DNA from: Ectobius pallidus
Lineage: Eukaryota; Arthropoda; Insecta; Blattodea; Ectobiidae
Reading direction: 5' to 3'
Length of the DNA stretch: 64,000 nt
Assembly: GCA_964059195.1 (NCBI GenBank)
Contig: CAXKWD010000006.1
Span: 7,432,530 to 7,496,529, forward strand
Shown here in pieces: positions 47,817-57,752 of the stretch. Position 1 is the stretch's first letter, and each line of letters opens with the position of its first letter. Below the pieces are notes generated by a model. It was not told the DNA's origin, did no database searches, and saw nothing but the letters and a program-made list of their open reading frames with translations. A program made the translations under genes and the position numbers.

Positions 47817-48202
47817 AAGTAAAATTCTAATGTAATCGTTAGGAAAAAAAGAAATAATATATATATATATATATATGATTAATGAAAAATAGAATAAAAT
47901 TCTCTACTTCTAAATTGTAAACATAAATAAAATAAAAATGAAATAAAGTTTTACATAACCGAGTTTTTCTTTGAATTTGAAGAAATAACAATACATATTC
48001 CTATAATCTTGTTATTTTTTAAGTATTAATGTACGAGAACCTTTAACATAATGCCATATTAACAATGATCTTATGATATCATTACACATAAGATACGAAT
48101 CTCATTGTTTACTCTGAGGAAGACATCATAATCAGATTGCAGAATATTGTCTTGAAATTTCAAAAATGAGATTAACATATTATTAACTGAGGACTGCCCG
48201 TA

Positions 48203-48240
<38 letters not shown>
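47817..48240. other. No gene recognised; (TA)n tracts
   Basis: AT-rich sequence with (TA)n at about 47855-47875 and 48206-48238. Confidence 0.6.
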
Positions 48241-48243
<3 letters not shown>

Positions 48244-48685
48244 GGTGTCCATAAAAGAACTCCGGGGTTTTAAAAATTCATATACTATTAACTATAGAAG
48301 ATAGCAAAAAGTAGTTAATTTCTCCGAAACGAGTAGCTCATCAAGTTTTACTCATACCAATTGGGAATGTTTTCATCAACAGTTGGTAGCGCTGCGGAGC
48401 ATTGACCTTGAAACAACGTAATAATCAGTGCCGTCTGGAATTCCTCGCTATGGCGACACCGCAACAAAAGGCTCAATGCGTTATTTGGCTTATAGGAACT
48501 AATTCTGTTGTTATGGTACAAAGAAACTTTCGACATAATTATGGTGTTGACCCGCCTACGGACAAAACAATTCGCCAATGGTTAAGTGCTTTCAAGGAAA
48601 CAGGAAGTGTTTTAAAGCAAAAGTCGCCGGGTAAGCCGCGTGTGTCACAAGAGAATGTGGACAGAATCAGAACTTCATGCCTTCG
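48241..48685 (+). mobile_element. mariner/IS630-like transposon, 5' part with DUF4817-type HTH
   Basis: It begins CAGGGTGTCCATAAAAGAAC, a terminus typical of insect mariner/IS630-like elements. From ATG 48450 it encodes MATPQQKAQCVIWLIGTNSV, then KETGSVLKQKSPGKPRVSQE and DRIRTSCLR, the helix-turn-helix N-terminal domain seen ahead of the DDE domain in this group. Right after that the sequence changes to unrelated DNA, so the DDE domain and right end are missing. Confidence 0.75.
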
Positions 48686-48870
48686 AAGAAATCGTTGAAG
48701 ACGTAGACGATGAAGATAGCTGTTTACAGACTTAACAAAACGAATAAATAACTAGTCTTTTATACACATCTCCCCACCACCATAACCCTTTCATAATGTT
48801 ATTTTCCATTTTAGAAGGATGTAACCTTGACGTAAATACTACTTAGGAGAAAACAACTCATTAGGACACA
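48686..48870 (+). other. 3' remnant related to the ORF X 3' flank
   Basis: A short open tail (EIVEDVDDEDSCLQT then stop at about 48735) is followed by CGAATAAATAA, then TCTCCCCACCACCATAACCC. This resembles the region just after ORF X at 4930-5050. It suggests that an X-like gene stood here before the transposon landed. Confidence 0.4.
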
Positions 48871-48921
48871 ACATATGAGCTAGCTACTAACCATTTAAAA
48901 ATAACATTACGAAATAAACTA

Positions 48922-49770
48922 CAGTAAAACCTCTCTATAACGACCATCGCTGGTTCCACGGAAAAATGGTCTTTAAGAGGGGTGGTCTCTTAATAGGGGG
49001 AATGCATTTTTATGTCTTGAAACTGAAAATACAATAGAATAAATACGGTACAATACAAACGGTGCATTATGCAAGTTAACACACAGTTGATTATTACTTA
49101 CTTTTACAGTATAACGGGGTAATGTTTTCCAGGAAAAGAAAGACACGTCTATTTTCGCTACATTACATTTTGCTATTAGGGCAACGAAAGGAACTCGACC
49201 GGCACGCTTCTTAGAATCGAGAATTTCAGAAACCCCCACATGTCCACTGAATAAACGTTTTCATAAGAAATAGAATTACCCCTCCGAGTCACTGCCATCA
49301 TGTAGATTATAAAGGCATGAATTCTTAAGGGTATTGAAACAAGCAGGTAAGAGGTACGAGATTGGAATGTGTCCTGTTGAAGCCGCGGTACTTGTACGCT
49401 GTCTACTGTAAGGTATTTCCCAGAAGGCGAAGAGGAAAACAGCCCAAAAGCATTGTTCAACCATATTCTCATTTCTGTTCATTCACTCTTGTAAAAGCAC
49501 TGTATTGAAAATTGAAGAGACATCTTGCAGTATTTCTGTTCAAATGCTGATTAATGCCTACCATTTGAGTAAATATTTTTTATGATTTTGGTCGTTATAG
49601 AGGAGTTTAACGTAAATGAAACTCTGGTCGTTGGTCGGGGAGAGGGGTGGTCGTTTAATAGGGGTAAAAATAACATTGGCCTTATGGGTTTTACTATCGG
49701 TTCCTAGAAAAATTGGTCTTTAAAGGAGGTGGTCGCTAAAGAGGGGTGGTCTTTAAGACAGGTTTTACTG
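48922..49770. mobile_element. 849 bp TIR transposon with TA target duplication
   Basis: The left end is CAGTAAAACCTCTCTATAAC and the right end is its imperfect inverse, GGTTTTACTG, each bordered by TA. Subterminal GGTCTTTAAGAGGGGTGGTC-like repeats occur at both ends. No transposase frame is seen, so it is a non-autonomous element. The ends and TA duplication fit the pogo/Tigger group. Confidence 0.85.
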
Positions 49771-49773
49771 TAC

Positions 49774-49918
49774 TATAAATAGCTTAGCCCGTGGTTCCCC
49801 CCTTTCAGTTTTACACCTTTGTTGTTACCGAGAGGTGAGTGGTAATGCGTTAAAAAACGCATACAGTCAAGTGCTAATTATTTCCGTTACATTCATGTGT
49901 TGTATTTTTCCATTACAG
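49774..49918 (+). promoter_or_regulatory. Promoter, leader exon and intron of PolB copy at 53.1 kb
   Basis: TATAAATA lies at 49774-49781 and TCAGTT at 49805-49810, with the putative start A 33 bases from the TATA. A leader exon follows to 49834, then GTGAGT and an intron ending TTACAG at 49918. The leader and intron match 57509-57655, upstream of the other PolB gene, but that copy has no TATA. The TATA lies just 3 bases outside the TIR transposon. Confidence 0.6.
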
Positions 49919-49959
49919 ATTCAGTCATATTTGAGTGTTGAAAGCCCTTTCTGTATCAA

Positions 49960-49982
49960 TAATAGTAATAATAATAATAATA

Positions 49983-50013
<31 letters not shown>

Positions 50014-53000
50014 AAATGAAAGATACCTCGGATGAATCGGAGCATCTGAAAATACCCAAGACTAAGTTCAGACTCAAGACAGGACGAATAAACTACATAG
50101 CAATGCACAATATAAATTCCATTAGACAACCAGGGAAACTCAAAATTTTGACAGACGAAATGGATTGTAAAGAAATTCTAATAACAGGACTTCAAGAAAT
50201 GAGAAACACTGATCAGGAACCAATAGAATCGCAAGGATACAGAATTTACAAGGGAATACCAGGGAAAAGAGTAATGAAACAATGTCCACAATTCGGAACA
50301 GGTTTTATAGTCAATCTCAAAATAATTGAATCTGTAATAGAATTCAAAGCACAATCTCCCAGGCTCTCAACACTAACTGTAAAAGCTGCAAATAGAATAT
50401 ACACAATAATAAATGCTCATGCCCCAACTAATGATAAAAACAATAAGAAGGAACTAAGAGAAGAGGTAGATGGATTTTGGGAGCTGTTAGATCAGACAAC
50501 AACAAACATAAATAAAAATTACACCAACATTTTAATTGGAGACTTTAATGCCCAGTTAGGAAGGGAAAGGAGATGTAGGGATGTAATAGGGAAATGGCCA
50601 GCACAAAAAAGAACAAACTAGTGGAATTCTGCAGGAATCATAACATGATCTCAAAGTCTTCATACTTCAAGAGAAGACCAAATAAACTCAAAACTTGGAA
50701 AAAAGGCGAATGGCAACTGGATCATGTTTGTATGGATAAAAATTACCACAGGGAAATCTACAATGTAAAAGTCCTCAGAGGAACAGATACTGGATCAGAT
50801 CACTACATGATAAAAATAAAAATTAAATTCACCCCATGGACAAAAAAGAAATCCCAACCCAAAAATAAGAGAACCTACGACCCTCATAAACTGATAAATA
50901 ATAAGGAATATGAAGAACGAAGTAGGAATATTAAAATAACAGATGATCTAGAGGAAATAATTCCCCAATTGAAACAAATAGCTGAACAAGTAGCCCCAAT
51001 AAATCCAAGGAAAAAACACCCATGGTGGAACGAGGAATGTGATAGAACGGTGGAGGATAGACATCAAGCCTGGTTAAGATATCAGAACCAAAGAACAGAA
51101 GAATCAAACTCTGAACTCACAAAACAAAGGAAAATAACCCAAACAATAATAAGAATTGTCAAACGCCAATATCAAAAGGATATACTTCTAATGATAGAAA
51201 CAAATAGTGAGAAAACAAACTCAAGAGATTACTACAAAATATTTAGTAGACAACTACAAAGATATGAACCTACAACCTTAATGTTAAAAGATAAAAATAA
51301 TGAGATGGCGCATAGTAATAGTAAAAATACAGAAATTTTAGCAGAAACATTTAACAAATTACTAAACTGTGAATACCCCTCAGAACTTCTTGAAATAAAC
51401 ACTGAAACCCATGTTAAAACACCAGCAGAAAACATAAACCCACCCACAATCCATGAAGTCTACAAAGCCTTGAAAGAACTTAAAAACTAAAAAGCAGGTG
51501 GAGAAGACCAAACATTTGCAGAACTTTGGAAATATGCAGCAGAACCAGTAAAGATATCATTACATCAATGCATTGTGAAAATATGGAACACAGAAAAACT
51601 ACCAGAACAGACTACAGCTATAATACATCCATTACACAAGAAAGGAGAAAAATCAAATCCAGACAACTATAGAGGAATTTCCCTTTTGGATGTCACATAT
51701 AAAGTTTTATCAAGGATTCTGTATGGTCGCTGCAAAGATCAACTTGAATTGGAAATTGGAGAATACCAAGGAGGATTTAGGCCTTGGAGAAGCTGCCCAG
51801 AACAGATAATCACCTTAAAACTAGTAATGGAGTATTACAAAAGAAGACAAAAACAACAAGTTATAACCTTTGTAGACTTCAAAAAAGCCCACGATTGTAT
51901 TCACAGGTCTTCAATGTTGAAGATACTAAGGAATTTTGGAATTCATCCCAAATTAATAAAATTGATACAATTGACTCTAACGAACACCAAATCTAAAGTA
52001 AAATTTAGAGGAGAAATATCGGAACCGTTTATGATAAAAACAGGGCTAAGACAAGGAGATGGTCTATCACCATTACTTTTCAACTGCGCTCTAGAGTATG
52101 TGATGAGGGAATGGTACAAAGAAAATCCTAAAAACATACGAATTGGAACCAAAAAGGATGGAATAAACTTAAATTGCTTGGGATTCGCAGACGACTTAGC
52201 GTTACTAGCTAATAACATTCATGAAGCCAGAAATCAAATAGCTAGCCTACAAAATATATCACAAAAAATAGGACTTCAGATATCATTTGAAAAAACCGAG
52301 ATAATGGTAACAGACCCACTAGTAACCAATCACATAACAATAAATAACAAGAAAATAAAATTAGTAGAGCAATTTAAATACCTAGGAGAAATTATAACAC
52401 ATAACTTGGACGAGAAACCTGCATGGCAAGCGAGGACTAATAAAATGATAAAAGCTCAAAAATTAACATGGTCTACATACAATAAAAAATGTCTATCGAT
52501 CCAAACAAAATTAAAACATTACAAGACGGTGGTTCAACCAGAGGTGACATATGGAAGCGAAACTCTTTTTAAAATCACCCAGAAAAATAGAATAGACAAA
52601 ATCCTGAAAGTAGAGAGAAGAATAGCTAGAACATGCATAAATAAAAAATACCAAAAAGATGGACAGTGGCGGATAATACCAAATGAAATGGTGTACAGAG
52701 AACTAGAACCTATCACAGATACTATACGGAAGAAAAGGATCTCTTTTTTTGGTCACATTATGAGGACACCAGAAACTCGACTGACAAGAAAAATTATAGA
52801 GAAACTCTGGAATATGAAGCAACAAGTAGGATGGATTACAGAAATTAGAGAGGATATGACAGAATTAGAAATAACTTTGGATGACTTGAAAAACAAAACA
52901 GGAAATTCAAGGAAACTTAAAAATATTAAAATAAGATTTAAGCCAAAAATAGACAGACGCCAGACAATAAAGACGGTATTTACAGATGAAGAGCGACAGA

Positions 53001-53110
53001 GAAGATCGGAAAGCATGAAAAACTACTGGGCAAATCGGAAAGGAAGACCGAGAAATGATTGACTGAAGTGGTCCAATGAGGCCGTAAAAGCAGAAGAAGA
53101 AGAATAATAA
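49960..53110 (+). mobile_element. RTE-type non-LTR retrotransposon inserted in PolB 5' leader
   Basis: (AAT)n sequence on the left and AATAATAATAATG on the right show insertion into the microsatellite in front of the PolB start codon. The protein has an N-terminal endonuclease (LIGDFNAQLG, TGSDHYMIKI), then RT motifs HPLHKKGEKSNPDNYRGIS, LRQGDGLSPLLFN and catalytic FADD (LGFADDLALLA), and a C-terminal RRISFFGH-type segment. Breaks are a frameshift near 50590-50620 and a stop TAA at about 51488. Otherwise it spans nearly the full length (50016-53062), so it is a young but dead copy. Confidence 0.88.
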
Positions 53111-53112
53111 TA

Positions 53113-53760
53113 ATGTCAGCCCCTATTTCCTCTGATTCTGAGAGCGAAACGGATAGTGTTACACTACCTGAATCAACACCGGAGATTTATACAGTCTCTA
53201 GTTCTGATTCAGATGATGCAATAGAGACCGTGACGCTGTCAGACTCGGAGGACGACGTAGTTGTTGAATCTGATGATGAGCTAGCTGCAAGCGAGGAAGA
53301 GCTGGATAGGATTTCTGTCAATGAGGGGGAGGGTACTTCTTCGAATTCGGAGAATCGACCCTCCCCATTGTTTACAGTTGTCGAGAGTACTCGTAAAGAG
53401 CACAAATGGTTCAACTCTGCCGGGTTACAACTAGTGGTCCGACTCAAAGAACCATCTGAAAATGCAGAACCAAACTTTTTGAAACGGCCCTTATGGCTGT
53501 TATCGACCATGCGTTAGTCGATACGAGAGACCATGATATGGTAGGGATCTCGATTTTCAATAAGGAAAATGAGGTCGATAAGCCTATTGGTATCTCCTTT
53601 AGGCGTAAAGATCAATTCAGTGTAGATGTGATTTCAGGCGTCGTAAATAAAGTATGCCACCGACTGCTTGCGTGTGGTTCTGGACATTGTCCATATGCCA
53701 AACGGAAACGGGGGACACAGCGACGGCACACCTATGAAGGGGCGTACGGTTGGTGTACAG
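53113..53760 (+). pseudogene. PolB N-terminal region, second copy (broken)
   Basis: It begins MSAPISSDSESETDSVTLPE, an acidic Ser-rich stretch like the start of the gene at 57750. The LQLVVRLKEPSENA segment and, after a frameshift near 53480, KPIGISFRRKDQ follow. A 20-base deletion relative to the other copy near 53658 shifts the frame again, and the sequence ends at an (AAT)n tract. Nothing of the zinc-finger, exonuclease or polymerase parts is left. Confidence 0.8.
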
Positions 53761-53762
53761 AC

Positions 53763-53802
<40 letters not shown>

Positions 53803-54382
53803 CAACAATATAGAAATGCATGTATGTTCTAAAGTTTCTTCTCAAACCTTTTGTACTTCCATTTTACTTACGATCCAAAAAAAAAACCTACAATCGCTGT
53901 GTTGTGAGATTATTGACTTCTAAGGCGAGATCGCACCTATTAAACAGTTAACAATACAGCGGTTAGAATTATGTGCTTGCAGTTTGAAGAATGTAATGTT
54001 ACATTCTGGTGTGTTTCTATACTTTATAATATTTATCGCAAATACACATCCCACATAGATTATTATTCAGAAATAATAATAATAATAATAATAATAATGC
54101 ATGTATTTTCTAATTCCTCTTCTCAAACCTATGGTACTTCCATTTTATACACATCTCCGCGGGCTGTTATTGTACTGAATACGAGAAGGTGACCCAAAAT
54201 ATCTATTATTTACATCAAGAACACTTTCACTGGATGCTTCAATTATACAGCAAGACATTATTAAATGATACTTTGTTATTGTGTTCTCATATATATATAT
54301 TCAACATTAAAGTGTAAAATCGTGAAACATACACCACAAATAACTAATCTAGGTCATAACCTCGGGTAAAATCCGTGCGCTG

Positions 54383-54454
<72 letters not shown>

Positions 54455-54484
54455 ATAGTAATTACGCGTTAAAGTGTAAAGTTC
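53763..54484. repeat. Microsatellite-rich gap
   Basis: It holds (AAT)n at 53766-53810 and 54077-54099 and a long (TA)n at 54385-54450. No gene is recognised between them. Confidence 0.85.
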
Positions 54485-55370
54485 ATGGCATATATATATA
54501 ATAACGTGATAGTTATAAGATATTACAATACCATTTCGTTCCCATCCTTAGATAATACTACGGATCTATGGGAGGAGATAGAGGATGAGGTGCTCCTACA
54601 AGTTCCCACAGGGGAGGAATTCGTAATAGAGGTCGACCCTGAATATGTACTACCGCGAGAAGAAGAAGAGGCCTCGCAAGAACTTCTGAGAGAAATAGGG
54701 CTCCCTTCAGGGGAGGGATACAACGTACAGATTGAAAAAAAACTCTCTTCATCATTACCACAAGCGTACGAGTGGGAGCCTACCGAATACAGAATAGTAT
54801 TGTCTCCTTGTGAGGAACCTTTACTACCAGCGCCCGAGCCTGGTGAAGTTAGATCAATTACGCTTCACAACGCGAGGGGTGATCGCAAGGAAGACCTAGA
54901 ATTCGCTGTCGTCTATAGGATCATTACAGGCTCCAATCAACAACACATAGAACGGACACCTGTACTGCCCTGTGGACATAACCTACGGGACAAGGCCGAT
55001 GACGCGCACACACATGAAGACGCGCACCATCACCAGCTGTGTGATGGGGTTCAGCATCTCCATCGTTGCCCCATAGCGTTTAAGGGTCGCTTCGATCTCT
55101 GGAGCGAGGAGTGCACGAGAGACTGTAGATTGTTCTCTTCACTCCTAAAAACCGTAAGTATTAATCCCTTACCATTTAATTATAACAGGACATGATGTTT
55201 ATACTCCCTTACCATTTAATTATGATAGCAGGACATGATGTTTATACTATGAGTGTGTGTGTGTGTTTCAGGCTCGACGAGCTTTCTTTTGCGAAGCCAT
55301 ATCCTCGCGGGGAAGGAATGCACCACCAGCAGCAAACCGAACCCCACCACCCTCCATTACCATCGATTAA
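54485..55370 (+). CDS. B gene, NS3-like Cys/His protein, intact copy
   Basis: Exons are 54485 (or 54552, if the TTAG at 54548-54551 is an acceptor) to 55153, and 55272-55370. From the ATG at 54485 this gives about 255 residues. DLWEEIEDEVLLQ aligns with the start of the other B genes, and a long acidic region follows. The segment ITLHNARGDRKEDLEFAVVY precedes the Cys/His domain (LPCG, HEDAHHH, CDGVQH, W-x3-C-x3-C). The donor is GTAAGT and exon 2 starts ARRAFF. AATAAA follows at 55445. No stop or shift is seen. If the TTAG is used, the true start lies in an unseen upstream exon. Confidence 0.68.
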
Positions 55371-55690
55371 TTATACATGTCTAGGTTTAGTGTTACAAGT
55401 TAAAAGCACCGTAGAGGAGTACACCTTGGAATTCTGTATTTAACAATAAAACAATAGTTTCCTTTTTTTTGTTATCTATACACAAGATGTACGAGTTTTC
55501 AGTTAGCGAACAAGGCAATCTTATACTCCATAACATTGCTGTGGTTAGATACAACTAGACCCTACCCATCATTATATTCCTTCATCTCACAATCAAATTA
55601 GAAATAGTAATACAGGTTGAACGTTCGAAGATGAGGAAGAAGAATGGAAGGAAGGAAGAGGTAACTTACTACTACTACTACTACTACTAC

Positions 55691-55728
<38 letters not shown>

Positions 55729-55935
55729 CCTGTAATTACCTGTACTTTTTTTCATAGACTATAATAATGAAAGAAATGTAACAATGTTATCTTTTCTCTG
55801 TAGCTCTCTCTCTCTCTTTATGGTTCTCATGTTTGTCTTAAACGCTGAGGATTCTAATGTTAAGAACACTAGCAGGATTTTAACAGGTTATAATAAAAAT
55901 ATTACAATTTTATTTTTTATTTTTATTTTTAGAAA
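55371..55935. other. B-gene 3' end and microsatellites
   Basis: Contains the AATAAA at 55445 and (ACT)n/(AAT)n at 55668-55726. No gene is seen. Confidence 0.7.
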
Positions 55936-56877
55936 ATGAACCCTGTTATCGATCTGACACAAGAAGAAGCTGAAGCTAGATGTCAGTCAGTAAGGTATGT
56001 GACACGTGCACACACACACACACACTTATATATATATATCCTACATATTATTATTATTATTATTATTACTATTATTATTACCATCCTTAATATTTCAGCT
56101 CGGAAGCATCGACTGTAAGAGTCCCTGCGGTGAACCAGGAACTTCTTGATTTTCTTGAAAATATTCCTGATATACGCCTACGACCTCTTCAAACCCCGCC
56201 CCCGCAGTTCCCTTGCGGTCTGTCAAACTGTGAAGGGAGGGTAGTAGACAAGCATTCCTCTATTTTCCATACCATTACATGTAATGGTCTTGTTCACAGT
56301 ACAAGGTGTATATACCCTACGGCCCAATACCAATTTCTGTCGTGGGGTAGAGAATGTCACCGAAGCTGTGACATTTTTCTAAGCAACGTTATCGAGGTAA
56401 GCATTTTATGTTTTTTTTGTTTCTTTATTCTTTAAAGCTGTATATGTTTTATTTTAAATGTTCATTCGTTTATCTTTATAAAACATATTTTCACTTCGTA
56501 ATTTAAAATTTTAAAGAAACGCAGTAGTTAAGGAAAAAAATAAATACATTTTAAAAGGACTAAATTATAGGGTTACATTATTCAAAGTCGTATAAAGTTC
56601 ATGACTTCCAAAAATAAAAGCGATCAGTAATTAAGTTAGCCTAATAACATTAATAATAATAATAGTTTTTTCAACATCACCATAAGAATAAATACTTGAA
56701 ACTTTTTTTTAATTAAAAAATAGTTTTTCGACTTACTATTGTTGTAAATTCGTAATATATTATTATTATTTTTACCATCTTTTTTGTCGAAAATTAGTTT
56801 AATATATCCTATTATATGTTTTTCTGTATGCTTTTCAGCTTAGAAGACAGGAGGCACAATGGGATCTACGCCAGTGA
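55936..56877 (+). CDS. A gene, intact three-exon copy
   Basis: Exons are 55936-55994, 56099-56396 and 56839-56877, giving 131 residues with all phases matching. Exon 1 is MNPVIDLTQEEAEARCQSV, acidic and helix-prone. Exon 2 starts SEASTVRVPAV, has a short proline-containing linker, then CGLSN, KHSSIFH, CNGLVH and WGRECHRSC. Spacing is C-x12-H-x4-H-x3-C-x4-H-x3-C-x11-W-x3-C-x3-C. Exon 3 encodes LRRQEAQWDLRQ. Donors are GTATGT and GTAAGC, acceptors TTTCAG, and AATAAA lies at 56945. It follows the B gene by 0.56 kb. The domain is homologous to that of the B genes. Function is unknown; zinc binding is likely. Confidence 0.72.
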
Positions 56878-57508
56878 AGGATTTTTTTCTGTATAGGCTA
56901 CTCCTTTATACTCCTTTTGTTTAACTATTATTGTTTCTTGTGAAAATAAACTTGTAATTCTCGTGTAATGTATATGTATGTGTATATTTTATTTTCATCT
57001 GAAGATATCACATCCTACATAGAGTTATGCATATAGCTCCTATGTCCGTATTTTTTATTAAGGAGTAATAAACCAAATAAAAAATGAATGTACGCTTATA
57101 CGGAAATCTGTAAGGAATATAATCCTTTTTGAGCTATAACAATTCAGACATCTACCCTTAGTAAAAAAGAAATCGCTGATGCAGTAATATATTGTGTTCT
57201 TCTCTTAAAGTATTTTTGTTGTAAAAATGAAGGATACACATCGCCCAAAGGAAATTTGATTAATACACTCACGTGAGTTGTCTCATGATCTAGGCTAATA
57301 CTATTGTAGTATAAGGGGAAAATTATTTATGTAATTTGTGAATAATTAATTGTCAGTTTGTTCAAGGAACTTTTTTAAAAAAATGTTTTCTCTTAATGTA
57401 AATTGTTCTCGTAGTTATTTTGTTAATCTACTAACAAACTACACTACACTAGGGTTAATGTCTGATATTGTCTGTTCGTTAAGAACGGTAAATTCTAGTG
57501 TATTTCGT
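56878..57508. other. A-gene 3' end and spacer
   Basis: Contains AATAAA at 56945. No other gene is seen; the short frame at 57350-57559 overlaps the next leader and has no recognisable content. Confidence 0.6.
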
Positions 57509-57655
57509 TCAGTTTTACAGCTTTGTTGTTACAGAGAGGTGAGTGGCAATGTGTGTTAAAAACGAATACAGTCAAGTGCTAATTATTTCCGTTACATTCA
57601 TGTGTTACGTTCTTTATACTGTTACATGCATTTAATGTTTTCTCTAATTGTTACA
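57509..57655 (+). promoter_or_regulatory. Initiator, leader exon and intron of PolB at 57.7 kb
   Basis: TCAGTT at 57509-57514 would place the start at 57511. The leader ends AGAG at 57538 and the intron runs from GTGAGT to TTACAG (57655). It matches 49805-49918 in sequence and layout. The second exon continues through an (AAT)n run (57718-57750) to the ATG at 57750. Confidence 0.55.
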
Positions 57656-57717
57656 GATTCAGTCTTTTGTATTTTTATTAGAGAGTTGAATATCATTATA
57701 TATATATATATTACTAC

Positions 57718-57749
<32 letters not shown>

Positions 57750-57752
<3 letters not shown>

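Noticed and set aside
48683..48700. LRRN-like codons as the last exon of the 47.6 kb A gene
   Set aside because: The codons belong to the end of the transposon's helix-turn-helix segment, and no splice acceptor precedes them.
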